A DNA stretch of 64,000 nucleotides from Synaphobranchus kaupii. Lineage: Eukaryota; Chordata; Actinopteri; Anguilliformes; Synaphobranchidae. The stretch's first letter is position 1; every line of letters begins with the position of its first letter. Of the stretch, positions 22,111 through 33,195 are shown piece after piece. The stretch spans positions 32,468,653-32,532,652 of the forward strand of contig CM056377.1 of the NCBI GenBank assembly GCA_029718625.1, given 5' to 3'. The position numbers and the translations under genes were made by a program. A model generated the notes under the pieces. That model saw only the letters and a program-made list of their open reading frames with translations, was not told the DNA's origin and did not search any database.

Positions 22111-25100
22111 CTTCACCACCTGGGTGTGATTTTTTTTACATCACACAGCTGATGTAACAGTAGTTCATGTGAAAAAATCTAATACTCCAGGCCAGGGCTG
22201 AGTCATCGCCTAGGGCCCATTCCCCAGTCCGGTTTAATAATACATACGTAGCAGGGCCTCAGATGACTCAACATCATTACACACACTAGTAGTGCAGGAG
22301 ATTCTGGGAAAATAAAGGCGACTGGTGTCAGTGGTTACGTGCGCTTAGCTACATGATTGTGTAACGTATTGGTACGACAAATGTTTACCGTATCATCCTT
22401 TAACATCCAGGAAAGATGTGTTCACAAAACACTTCCTCTCCTTTATCCAAAATTGGCTGCGCACGCAGCATGCAGTATAACTCAACTCATGTGATACCAA
22501 AACTTACTGCTGTAATTGTAAGAAAGCAGTCTGCTGGCAATAACATCTTTGGAAAACAGAATCCTGTAAAGATTCCTGCCATCTGTTTGTACTTCCATCA
22601 CATAGATTATGGACAGCTAGAATAAACACACATTGTGCAATGATCACAGGCTGTCGTCCCCTTATTCAAATCAAATCAAGCACATTGATATAATAAAATC
22701 CCACGAGAGTGGTAAATATCTTGATTCTCTGAAGAAAAAGTATATTTCATTTAGTGGATGTCCAGATATCATCCTTCCTATTGATCAGAAAATAATAACA
22801 TAAAATGTATTTTAGTAATCCATGGCATCCAACCACTACCAACCTTTTCAAACCATTTAAATATGTTTTAGTTCTTTAATTTCAGGTTTTTCATTCATAC
22901 TGCACATTCAATTGTGTTGGATAGGCTACAAATGAAGTTATTTCATCGAACTTAAATATGCATGAAAAAATGACAAGGCTTTTAAGAAGCCTAAGGGCAA
23001 TGACTATGTAGCTTAAAAAGCCGACAACCTATTTTGTGGGTAATTAACTTGTAAGGGATGACAGGCTTCTCATCAATCAGGAGTCATATATGACTAAAAT
23101 ACTAAAGATGTCTGTATTTGTGTTTAAAAGATAATAATATATTGTGGGTCACCCATAATCATATTGTCAACATTCAATATTCTATAATAATTTATTTTTT
23201 GCTTGGCAAGTACATATCAAAGCATTTTTAGTTTGGCTCAAATGGGCCCATTTTAGTGGACAAGGAAGAGTTGATGGGCAGGTTACACTACAGTTGGGCA
23301 CAACCTCTTCCACCATTTTAATTAAGGCCTCCTGTGATGTATGTCAGGATGGTAGCATTGTCCTATGACTGGACAATTTAGACACTTTCACATAGGCAAA
23401 TGGATTTTTAATTATGTGTTGTGATTTTACTCTGTAAAATTGATTCATAGGTTTGCGTATTTGGGACCTGAATCTCTCTTGTTCATAATAGACATTCCGC
23501 TTTCTATACTTTCCTTCCTCCACATGAGTTTGATAGACAAAAACATTAATAATGAAATATAAAACAAAAATTTAACACTTGCTTAATGTGACATGCAAAT
23601 ATAATTTTGAGCAAATAAGGTATAGACTTTTAAATTTTGTCGTTTTTACACACTGATCAGATTAGATTCCAGTTATTTTAACAATTTAGGAAACTAGTGA
23701 ACTAAGTTTCTCTGCTGGGCCATTTTTTCAGTTACTCTTGTGGTCACAAAAATAAATGTTACGCAGGAAAATGCTGCTAGATTTCCAGAGTTTACGAAGG
23801 CAGGGATCAGAATTAATGCCTCTGAACAGCAAATATACGTAGCTTAAGGTTCAGACTTCCAGTTATTCTTGTCACAGTTTGCAAAGTGTTCGGAATGGAA
23901 AGTCATTTTGCTGTCTCCTACTCCCTGCATTGTTTATCTCTAGCAAGGGAAATATGTTAAGCAAAACCAGGTTTCATGTAAAAAAAAAAACTTTAAAAAA
24001 ACACTGTAATCAAGATACATATGATATTTGATATATCCTCATTGGACCTTTAAGCACAAAATCAATGATGACTAAAAAAGATAACAAATAAACTCTCTGG
24101 CTCCTGTGGACTTATGTGGTTTCCCCTGTGCACTTAAACAGGTCTATTCTGGGAAGAGCTACTGGAAGAAGGAGTATTTGGATATGCCAGTAGATCTGAC
24201 TGCATTACAGAAGTGTCCAAGGAGATGATTTTTTTTATTTTTTTATCTCAAGCCTGTAATTTCTTGGGGTTATTCTCTGAGAATTGTCGCTCTGTTGCTT
24301 TGACAGTAACTGTGGACCCCACAAGGGCTAAGGTTAGGGTTACTCTGTAAACTGCATTGCTGATGAAGTAAATTGACATAAATCTTTAGATTGGTCATGC
24401 TCCTCAAAAAATGACTGAGCACCAAAATGTAATTGAAAAAATTTTGTATGTTCTGAGGTTAAAAAAATAAAATAATTCAAATATAAAGGATTTAGCTTTG
24501 ATTTCACCTTGTTGATAGTTGTATTGTGTCTGAAAAATGCACTTTAACGTTTGTTTCTAGTACTAGAGCCAATAATTTAATTTATGGCTATTTTTAACAT
24601 TTTACTGCTCACCTCAGAACTCTTCTTTTATATAACATTACCTGAAAGAGAGAGCAAAAGAGAGGTGACTGCAGGAACGACTGCGTACAACTCACACGGT
24701 GGACGGCAGAATGAAAGCTGGCAGTCTGCACTTGTCTGCATGTTAATCTTTGCCAGCGCAGCAATGCAATGGGCCAACAAATATGATCGAGCCTTCCAAA
24801 TTGTAATAGAAATAAAAAATATGAGATAAAATTTTGGTAACTATAGGCACTAGGCAGTAACTAAGCAGGTCTAACAATGATTGCTTCTGACTGTTTCCAC
24901 TGTGTTAATTTTCCTACTAATGCTTTATATCCCCTGAATTTCCAATTTAAGGTTGCCTCCCAAAGTATCAAGGTTACTTCTGTTTGACAAGATATTCACT
25001 CCAATTACAGCATAGTACTCCAAGCAGTACACAGGTTTAAGACATAAATGGCAATTGCTTTGACAGTCCAATCAATCTGAATTCCTGCAATTCAAATTCC

Positions 25101-26430
25101 ACTTTATGAAATTATACATGTACATGTGGTACCATCAGGGTTATAGCCTTTTTTGTTATTACTTCAGAAGTCAGAAAATTGGTATGGAAATTAAACCATC
25201 CTCAAAAATGGAAAAGTTGTCAATCTGCAAATGACTTTACCACAGCTTGCAATACCCAAACATATTATCATCATATATTTTTTCTTGCAATTAAACGTTG
25301 CTTAAGCCACTAGATAAAAATCTATACTTACTTCAAATTTATAAACAGGAAAATGAAAATTCCATTTGAAGTAAAGTATGTCTTTTTTCAACACGAGACC
25401 TAGAGAACTGCCACAGTGGCGTTTTGGTATGGATATTCACTTCAAGTCTACTTCAGATTGGTAGCCCACTAAACTTTCAGATCGCTGCCTTGTTAGGTAC
25501 ACTAAAATATGGTCACATTGGGCTATTAATGGTGTCAGATATGCTTATTGAATACATTGCTGTATATGGCACACAAAGCTGTTTGACCATTTGATAGCCA
25601 CAAGGGCTACCAAAGTCTTTATTCCCATTGAATAGTCAAAGAGGCCTTACACATGGATATTGCAGTTGTAGATGTCAGGCATCTGGAGCTGTAATTCAAA
25701 CCATGCCCTGCAAATAAAGCAAAGCCACTCACTCACAGGAAAACCAGTTTTGTTGCTTAGAATCACAAACATAGTATTTAGAGTGTCATTGAAATGAACC
25801 ATTAAATTCACTTCACATTGTTCTCTGCAAATTCTCTGTTTACAAAACTGTAGCGCAGCTAGTTTGTGGTAGTAGAACAGATCTGGAAAACATGTAGTAT
25901 TGTGTACTCAAATCAAGGTAAATTCACCAACTTTCTCTTTCAGAAATAGATATTTTTTTAATGTGAACATGTCTTCATAACAAGTGTGAATATAAGATTT
26001 ATGAAACATTTTGTAATGCTGCTGTGTTTTTAAAAAGCCTTGGGGTTCATTCCAATCACTTATTTTATCCGTCCTCGTCTCCTCGGTCCTCGCCTCACCC
26101 AGAAATTCATCAAGGTTCGACATATTTAAGGACATTCCAACCTGCTAAAGCTCCTCGAAGGAGCTAGAAGCAAGGAACAAGGAGCCTCCCGGAGGATGCT
26201 TCAGTGAGGAAACACAAGTGTAGCCTTTGCGGAAGCCTTTTCTCGGAACGTGTGACATGTATAAATGATCCACCACTCCACATCTGCCACGTTGCAGGTA
26301 CACACCTGCACAAATGCAATTTTACCATTCTTTTCCATTTATTATAAAGTGCTTTAATCCATAATAAGGCTGATATGCCAAACTTCAGTTTTAGGGTCTG
26401 GTATTTTTAAAAATGGTTTTGTAATGTATT

Positions 26431-26475
<45 letters not shown>

Positions 26476-26481
26476 ATAATT
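22111..26481. other. Intergenic DNA without recognised gene
   Basis: AT-rich, single-copy-looking DNA. Short open frames at 22416-22625, 24584-24829 and 25908-26135 have no domain and no splice context. A (TA)n tract lies at about 26437-26470. I see no transposon ends. Confidence 0.55.
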
Positions 26482-26666
26482 TACAGCTAACTCTAGTCTC
26501 ACCCCCCAATTCCCATAGAGATCCATTCAAATGCAGAGACATTATTGTATCGCTTGTAAGAGTACCAGAAGATATCAAGAGTCTTTTGATGTTGTTGGGT
26601 CACAGACATCAGGAAGTCATGGCATGCAAAGGATATGCGACCAAATATAAAAAATTATTACTTTAT
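26482..26666 (-). repeat. Fragment of the 18148 repeat family
   Basis: The sequence is the reverse complement of parts of 18340-18530 (shared blocks CAATTCCCATAG, GTAAGAGTACCAGAA and GGGTCACAGACAT). It stops abruptly where the Helentron-like element begins at 26667, so it is the insertion host of that element. Confidence 0.75.
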
Positions 26667-27160
26667 TCCCTCCGGGCGGAAGGGTATGTTTTCGGTGGTG
26701 TGGGTGAGTTTGTTTGTTTGTTTGTGGGCAGGATTACGTAAAAACTACCAGACCAATTTATGTGTGGTATAGTATGTATGTGTAGTATTGGGCCAAGGAT
26801 GAACCCATTAAATTTTGGAGCGGATTTGATCAGTGGTTTTCGAAATAATAAATATATACGCGTTTACAATGTTTTGCAATGGGGGCGCCGCCATATTTAG
26901 TGATTTTGACCACTAGATTATGCCCCGGAGCATAAATATTTTGCTCTTTCAGAAAAACTACATCTAGTCTGCTGGATACAACAGGAACAGCTCTACGTTC
27001 GACATTCGAGGTACTTGGAAAATATAAGGTAATAACCATATTATTTCTGAAAATCGTAGTATTACGCTACATGTTTCTGTTCACGTGAAGTGGTCCCTTT
27101 CTCTGTGTTATTGGTAGCCTAGCCTTAGCCGATTTGGGTAGTTGATGTAACTGACTATTC

Positions 27161-27287
27161 GGGGGAATATTCCAGAAAGCGGGTTTAGTGAAAATTTTGA
27201 GTTTGCTAACCCTGAGATTAATTCAATTCAATCTCAGGGTTAGCAAACTCAGAGATTCCAGTAAACCCGTTTTCTGACATACCCCCC
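27161..27287. mobile_element. Small foldback (MITE-like) sequence
   Basis: Two arms are inverted copies (AAGCGGGTTTA and TAAACCCGTTTT, GAGTTTGCTAACCCTGAGAT and its complement) with a loop of a few bases. The outer ends GGGGG and CCCCCC also pair. It lies in the segment of family A copy 1 that is absent from copy 2. Confidence 0.7.
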
Positions 27288-28240
27288 AATGTAATTGACC
27301 AGCGGAGTTCCGGTTAACGGATAGGCTATAGAAGTTCTTTCACCTATCTAACTAGCATTCTATCTGCCTATTCAAGCCATCATCAATTAACGGATAAGCT
27401 TAAATAGGCTAGCTAGTCAGGCAACCTCGCTAGCTAGAAGTAGCGAACTTGGGTGTACTGGCTTAGGAAGGTGACCAAAATAGTAACGTTATTACAACGG
27501 CGTTAGCTTCTAGGCTAGATAGCCACACACCTTGTAGGCTTGTTACGCTTGGTAATGTTAGCCTAACCAGTATTAAATAACTTGAAAATGTATTGTGAAA
27601 GTGAATCAGAACTCTCATGGTTAACGTAGCCAATGTGGCTCCATTTTTTTTCTTTCTGTTGGTGCTGCAGGGAACTAACGTTACCTGCGCACACAACAGA
27701 AAGGTAAAAAACGCTAGTTAGTTAGCTAGCTAAATATGGCAAATTGAACTCTGTTCACATCGTTAAAAGAACATTAGATGTACAAATTTTGATATAATGA
27801 CATTAGCCTGGCTATTATTAAAGTTAATGGGGTTTGACTGGAAACTCGATTCATTTTGGATTTCCAAGGGGCCTTATCAACGATTGCAGACCAAAATTAT
27901 TCTGCACGGAATTGGATAGACCTACAACCAATCTGAGCAATGAAACGTGGGTTAGTCATGTGGGTACAATCATCGTATTAGCTCTGCCCCATATTAGTTA
28001 AACGGTTGTGATTAACTGGGAATCAGTTTGAACGGGTGCTACCAGACTGATATGGAAGTGAAACAGAATGTGACGTCACATGATCAGGCTGGTGATGCTA
28101 GGCTAGAATGTCATAGGTAGCTGCCTGGCAAGGCTAGTCAAAGCTATGGAGACTGTAGGCCTGGAGCACCCGCAGTTAGATACAGATTGACATTGGGCTT
28201 TTGCTGTAAATATATCTATATATATATATATATATATATA

Positions 28241-29771
28241 CACTACTCACAAAAAGTTAGGGATATTTGGCTTTCGGGTGAAATTTATGGAAAATGTAAG
28301 TTCACGCTACAGTGATATTATACGTATCATGAAAGTAGGGCATTTAAGTAGAAGCATGCAATGGTGATTTCCTCATCTCAAACAATTTATTGAAACAAAA
28401 GCCAACAACAGTGGTGGGTATACCACAACAAAAATGTCAATGTCTCAATAACTTGTCATGTGCCCTTGAGCATCAATTACAGCTTGACAACGACGTCTCA
28501 TGCTGTTCACAAGTCGACTTATTGTCTGCTGAGGCATGGCATCCCACTCTTCTTGAAGGGCGGCCCTCAGGTCATTGAGGTTCTGGGGTACAGAGTTACG
28601 AGCCTCTACACGGTGAGTCAGCTGATCCCATAGGTTTTCTATGGGATTCAGGTCTGGAGAAAGTGCAGGCCACTCCATTTGAGGTACCCCAGTCTCCAGC
28701 AGCCTTTCCCTAATGATGCGACCTCGATGAGCTGGAGCATTGTCGTCCATGAAGATGAAATTAGGCCTGTGTTGTTCATGCAGGGGCACAATGACTGGAT
28801 TAATGATGTTATTCAGGTAGTATGGGCTTGTCACTGTACCATTCACAAAGTGTAGGGCAGTTCTGTATTGACTAGACACACCTGCCCACACTGTAACACC
28901 GCCACCACCAAAGGGTCGTCTGGTGACAACAGTGGCTGATGCATAGCGCTCTCCTTGACGTCTCCAACATCGTTGGCGGCCATCATTTCTGCTCAACGTG
29001 AATCGACTTTCATCAGAGAACAGCACTGAGGCCCACTGGTCCCTCGTCCAGCGTAAATGCTCCCTGGCCCATGCAAGACGATGACGCCTGTGCCTGGTGG
29101 TGTGGTCAGGTACCCTTGCAGGTCGTCTAGCACGCAGACCACGCTGATGTAAACGGTTTCGAATGGTCTGACGTGACACTTGGGTGCCTCTCACCTCCCT
29201 TAAATGTGCCTGGAGTTGAGTGGCATTCATCATCCGGTTCCGCAGGGCACTGTTCACAATGAAGCGGTCATCAGTGTGGGATGTGGCCAAAGGACGTCCA
29301 CTTCTATGCCTTTCTGTGACTCTTCCAGTCTCTCTGTATCTCTGTTGCAACCTGCTGATGACACTCTGTGACACTCTAAGCTCAGTGGCCACTTCCCTCT
29401 GAGAACATCCTGTTTGAAGCCTCGCAATGGCCAGGTACTGTTGATCAATTGTTAGGTGTCGTCTTGGTCTCATGATGTCAAAATGTGAACAGCATGATGA
29501 AGAGGACTGTTTAAATACCAATTCTAATTGAACCAGGAAATTTATTGGTCGATTCATGGATCAAACACCTGTTGTGAATTTTGCCGTTCAGCTCCTTGTT
29601 AGAGAACAGCAAGTTGTGCAAAAAGTACTGAAACATTGAATAGTTGGACATGTGCATTCAAAAGTTTAGAGAAGGTCAAATTAATTTCACCTGTAAAGGT
29701 TATAGTGCATTTTAGGTTCATCCTGAAATTTCACCCGAAAGCCGAATATCCCTAACTTTTTGTGAGTAGTG
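28241..29771 (-). mobile_element. Tc1-like transposon, apparently intact
   Basis: The ends CACTACTCACAAAAAGTTAG are near-perfect inverted repeats over at least 45 bp (one clear mismatch, TTGGC versus TCGGC). TA flanks both ends at 28239-28240 and 29772-29773. The insertion is in a (TA)n tract of the Helentron-like element. The 1531-bp element contains one uninterrupted transposase gene on the minus strand. Structural integrity and high end identity suggest recent activity. Confidence 0.95.
28445..29473 (-). CDS. Tc1-like DD34E transposase, full length
   Basis: This is the cut-and-paste transposase of the surrounding element, acting on its terminal repeats in the nucleus. I chose the ATG at 29473, giving 342 residues (the Tc1 norm is about 340). 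The frame stays open 28 codons further upstream, but that extension is not family-like. An N-terminal helix-turn-helix region ([20 protein letters not shown], then [19 protein letters not shown]) precedes a GRP-like hinge ([11 protein letters not shown]) and a second helix-turn-helix ([12 protein letters not shown]). The catalytic triad is complete: Asp in LFSDESRF, Asp in MDDNAPAH, Glu in LNPIENLWD, with 34 residues between the last two. The glycine-rich box ([11 protein letters not shown]) is present. No stop or frameshift was seen. Confidence 0.95.
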   Translation of the reverse strand: MRPRRHLTIDQQYLAIARLQTGCSQREVATELRVSQSVISRLQQRYRETGRVTERHRSGRPLATSHTDDRFIVNSALRNRMMNATQLQAHLREVRGTQVSRQTIRNRLHQRGLRARRPARVPDHTTRHRRHRLAWAREHLRWTRDQWASVLFSDESRFTLSRNDGRQRCWRRQGERYASATVVTRRPFGGGGVTVWAGVSSQYRTALHFVNGTVTSPYYLNNIINPVIVPLHEQHRPNFIFMDDNAPAHRGRIIRERLLETGVPQMEWPALSPDLNPIENLWDQLTHRVEARNSVPQNLNDLRAALQEEWDAMPQQTISRLVNSMRRRCQAVIDAQGHMTSY

Positions 29772-30156
29772 TATATATATGCACGGAGCTATTGTTGTCA
29801 TACATAGGCTACAGGACACAACTGAATTGAAGTGCAATTTAATTTAGTGTTTTTATTTCATAATCAATGTTAATATATGATAACCATAGTTGGATCAGAT
29901 GGATAATGTAATGATGTACATACTATCAAATCAAATATTTGCTGTAGCTTAGTTATTCACTGTTGATTTTCATATATAGGACATAGTGGACTGATATTAG
30001 TTGTTGTGATTGTTCTTAATTCAGATATAAAAATTACATTGAGTTATTAATAGCTTTAAGGCTTTAAAAGGAGTAATTTGGTATTTTGCATCACAAGCCT
30101 TGTTATAAGGTTATTTTTGATCATACAACAGTTCATATAAAAATGGACAAACTTAA

Positions 30157-30408
30157 AGGGTAAGTTCGCTATTTTGGACCTTGGACCCTATTTGCGGTCC
30201 GTCTTCCATGAACCTGACCCATGAAGTCCATTTTTTCGCTGATCGGTCCAGTATTGAGTTCGGTACAGATTTCCTGTAGGCTCTCACTGGGCTACAATTG
30301 AAGTGAACGGGGCAACCAGAAATGTTATGGAAAAACAACGATAAATGTGCTTTTATAGCTCAGTGTGTATTCTTACGGTCTCAGTATGCTCTCCTGTGAA
30401 ATGTAGGC
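30157..30408 (+). repeat. Left terminal inverted repeat of the Kolobok-like element
   Basis: About 250 bp pairing with 31768-32024. The first 165 bp are almost identical; an indel of about a dozen bases then separates them from a further matching block ending GAGCATACTGAGACC on the right arm. Confidence 0.85.
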
Positions 30409-30521
30409 TATCGCAAACGCAAACCGAACGTTGAAACAACAGTTCCATTTGAAACAGAACTATTTCGCCGACCGCACTACCTCGCACTGTAAACTTCCGC
30501 AGTCTAGCTACGTTGTAGAGA

Positions 30522-30539
30522 GGGGGGGGGGGGGGGGGG
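30522..30539 (+). repeat. Poly(G) tract, G18
   Basis: Eighteen consecutive G inside the Kolobok-like element, about 120 bases upstream of the THAP start codon. Confidence 0.9.
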
Positions 30540-30662
30540 CGCTTGAAAAGCAGTTGATCACAAATCCTGACCTCCCGTTGGAGTTTACTAGCTAGTAGCC
30601 TACAGCAGAAATATTTGTAACGCAGTTTTTGTAATCATCATTTGTAATAATTCATCACAGCA

Positions 30663-30959
30663 ATGGTGCGCGAATGTGCAGTCCCCGGTTGTGGGAATAA
30701 AATGTCTGGACGCTCAAATACCAGTTTTCACAGGCTTCCGTTCTCTGACCCAGAAAGATTGAGACTTTGGCTGGTTGTCTTACGGATCGACATAAACACT
30801 CCAGTCAATCAACTCCATTTGGCAGACTCGCGAGTTTGTGGAGCGCATTTCGACGCTACTGATTTCTGTAACCGCAAATCAGAAGCAAAACACTGGTTTC
30901 TAAAGAACACAGCTGTTCCTCGTGTCGGACCTGCAGCACTATCAAGCACCGGAGCGGAG
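30663..30959 (+). CDS. THAP-domain exon within the Kolobok-like element
   Basis: THAP domains are C2CH zinc fingers that bind specific DNA and occur in P-element and Kolobok transposases and in host THAP proteins. Here the residues are Cys5, Cys10, Cys59 and His62, with the conserved FHRLP (22-26), Trp36 and the closing AVP motif (LKNTAVP). The ATG at 30663 is followed by 99 codons. A perfect donor (GAG then GTAAGT) starts at 30960, so this reads as a first exon whose partner exons, normally the catalytic part, are absent. It could bind the element's own ends or be a remnant. The frame is intact. Confidence 0.8.
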
Positions 30960-31200
30960 GTAAGTTATATTTAGCTATAACGTTACTAACATTTTTTTTT
31001 TTTTTTTGAGCGCGTCCTCTGACCCAGCACTCAATACCAACTAACAAAATCCGAGCTTGACATAAGTTGTTTTCTTGTAACAAAACTGTCGGAAACGTTC
31101 ATCAACTATAACTTTTTACAATTCTATAATGTTTTATTTACAAATGCTTGACGCATGGTGTCCTGTCCAAAGTTCTCATCTATCACATATCTGTTGGCAG

Positions 31201-31560
31201 TCATAGTGTAATGGTAATCAATGGAGATGATCCAGTGTCATCCACGGATACATCCAGGTTTTCAATTGCATTCGGTAGCAACAGATCCCACTCCCTACAA
31301 CACAAACTTTCCTCCTCTCTGGGCATCTGCTTGCACCTCTTGCAAGAACACCAAAAGTCCCCCGAAATTCTTGGTCTAGCCTCGGCAGCGACTTCGGATA
31401 ACATTACCTGCGCAACTTCAGCCTCTCTCTCTTCTCTTGCTCTCTTATCATCCATCTCTTGTAGTTCCGTGTCCGTGTATTCTGGCTCAAATCTGTAGCC
31501 AGTAACGTCAAAGTCAAAATCGAATTCTTCGTCTTCGTAATCATTATAGTCATCCATCAT
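31201..31560 (-). CDS. ORF resembling the P2X7 C-terminal cysteine-rich (ballast) domain
   Basis: The frame is 119 codons from ATG at 31560 (a GTG-initiated frame extends to 31608). An acidic N-terminus (DDYNDYEDEEFDFDFD) leads to GYRFEPEYTD, then an E/A/R-rich helix and the cysteine cluster WCSCKRCKQMPREEESLCC. The pattern W-C-x-C-x2-C-x-x-M-P-x5-E-x2-CC is what I know from the zinc-binding C-terminal domain of P2X7 receptors and from stand-alone fish proteins with that domain. It stops soon after, so the usual second half of the domain is missing or lies in an unrecognised exon. No membrane segment is visible; a channel is excluded. It lies antiparallel to, and downstream of, the THAP exon inside the same inverted repeats. 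Confidence 0.55.
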   Translation of the reverse strand: MMDDYNDYEDEEFDFDFDVTGYRFEPEYTDTELQEMDDKRAREEREAEVAQVMLSEVAAEARPRISGDFWCSCKRCKQMPREEESLCCREWDLLLPNAIENLDVSVDDTGSSPLITITL

Positions 31561-31767
31561 CCAAGTTTTTTTGTGGAAATTGTAGCCTACGTTGATGCAG
31601 GTAAACAAACGCAGACTGCTCAGCTAGATAGTTTCGTAAACGGCCGGCACACCTTCCCGCTCCCCTACCCCCGACACATAGTACTCCGCGGGAGCAGCGA
31701 AAACAAGCAACAGAGAAATGCTTACTTCCAAGCCATGCCAAGCACGTAAAAATGTTCGGATTGAGAT

Positions 31768-32024
31768 ACATTTCACAGGAGAGCATACTGAGACCGGTAA
31801 CAATACACCCTGAGCTTCCCGTCTCATTTATTGTACATGAAAGCACATTTATCGAACATTTCTGGTTGCCCCGTTCACTTCCATTGTAGCCCAGTGAGAG
31901 CCTACAGGAAATCTGTACCGAACTCAATACTGGACCGATCAGCGAAAAAATGGACTTCATGGGTCAGGTTCATGGAAGACGGACCGCAAATAGGGTCCAA
32001 GGTCCAAAATAGCGAACTTACCCT
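31768..32024 (-). repeat. Right terminal inverted repeat of the Kolobok-like element
   Basis: Inverse partner of 30157-30408. It ends CTTACCCT directly before TTAA. Confidence 0.85.
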
Positions 32025-32639
32025 TTAAGATATTTGTGCTCATTGCTCATGTCACAGCTAAGTACACAATGGATCTCTGAGCATATATACAATATGCCCA
32101 TAAAGATTAGTATATGGTTAGCTGAGATATGAGCAATGAGCAGTAATATCTCAAGAGTGCACAATCTGCCAAAAAAAAATTATTTTGACATGGAAAATAT
32201 TTACCCATACATACTCTGTCTGCCCATGGTATGAGCTTCCCCTGCAGAGTCAGTAGTAAAAGCACTTCAATAATCCCAACAAATCTTCAAAACTAATTCC
32301 AACTGCTTATCAATGTATACCTGATTTTACGGTACATGCATCAACATGCAGCATGGGCGGAGGGATGCGCTCTCCGAGCGACCTTTCTAGTTCTATATAT
32401 AAATGCAGGGGTGCCAATAATTGTGGCACACATGGTTTTGTTAAAAATAATCATTTCTTGATGAGGGATTTTTTTTGCTCATAATAAATTTACTTCAATT
32501 AAAGGTTGGATTTTTCTCATGTTTTCAGTGTGAGATTAAGCTAATTCACCAAATGGTGAATTTTTTTATAACCCTTTTCACTCATCTTTACTAGGGTAAT
32601 AATAATAATAATAGTGGAGGGCACACATATATATATATA

Positions 32640-33166
32640 CACTGCCCGGCCAAAAAAAAAGTCGCCATTGCACCCAGTGCCCACTGTACAAGCCTCTGGA
32701 GGCAGTGTTATGGTCTGGGGTTGCTTCAGTTGGTCAGGTCTAGGCTCAGCAACATTATGCAGCAATAAAATGAAGTCAGCGAAGTACCTGAATGTACTGA
32801 ATGACCAGGTTATCCCATCAAATGCCAGGATGACAATGCCAAGATTCATCGGGCTGAAATTGTGAAAGAGTGGTTCAGGGAGCATGAGGAATCATTTTCA
32901 CACATGAATTAGCCATCAGATTCCTGACCTTAACCCCATTGAAAGTCTTTGGGATGTGCTGGAGAACACTTTACGGAGTGGTTCGACTCTCCCGTCATCA
33001 ATACACGATCTCAGCCAAAAACTTATGCTACTCTGGATGGAAATAAATGTTGTGACATTGCATAAGGTTGTTGAAACAATGCCACAACAAATGCGCGCCG
33101 TAATCAAAGCTAAAGGCGGTCCAACGAAATATTAGAGTGTGCAACTTTTTTTTTGGCCGGGCAGTG
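32640..33166 (+). mobile_element. Internally deleted Tc1-like element
   Basis: The inverted ends CACTGCCCGGCCAAAAAAAA match exactly for about 22 bp and TA flanks both sides (32638-32639, 33167-33168). At 527 bp it keeps only remnants of a plus-strand transposase: ASGGSVMVWGCFSWSG near 32690-32740, and downstream a frame-shifted stretch corresponding to the region around the last catalytic residue. It belongs to a different Tc1 subfamily from the copies at 13722 and 28241. Confidence 0.9.
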
Positions 33167-33195
33167 TATATATACTGCATATATACTGTATATCA

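Larger units (their letters stand above)
30157..32024. mobile_element. Kolobok-like TTAA element with long terminal inverted repeats
   Basis: The element is flanked by TTAA at 30153-30156 and 32025-32028. The ends AGGGTAAGTTCGCTATTTTG are inverted copies with only about one mismatch over the first 165 bp, and similarity continues to about 250 bp. TTAA duplication together with a THAP-type zinc finger gene is characteristic of the Kolobok superfamily. No DDE transposase is encoded, so this is a non-autonomous or internally rearranged copy. It holds a THAP exon on the plus strand and an ORF on the minus strand with a cysteine pattern like the P2X7 C-terminal domain. PiggyBac also uses TTAA but does not carry THAP domains. 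Confidence 0.75.
26667..32390 (+). mobile_element. Helentron-like element, family A copy 1 (carries nested insertions)
   Basis: The left end is TCCCTCCGGGCGGAAGGG, a small hairpin. The right end has GGGCGGAGGGA (inverse of the left end), then the hairpin CGCTCTCCGAGCG, then ACCTTTCTAG. The element sits between T and T. Sub-terminal inverted repeats, a 3' hairpin and insertion at TT are features described for Helentrons and their non-autonomous relatives. No Rep/helicase gene is present. A Tc1-like element (28241-29771) and a Kolobok-like element (30157-32024) inserted later. Without them the copy is about 2.3 kb. The shorter copy at 45903-46924 shares both ends and several internal blocks. 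Confidence 0.65.

Noticed and set aside
31201..31608. A complete P2X7 receptor gene
   Set aside because: There are no transmembrane segments, no extracellular cysteine-rich loop and no ATP-site residues; only the C-terminal-type cysteine cluster is seen.
30157..32024. PiggyBac element (TTAA duplication)
   Set aside because: The ends start AGGGTAAG, the inverted repeats are very long and the coding part is a THAP domain. These features point to Kolobok-like instead.
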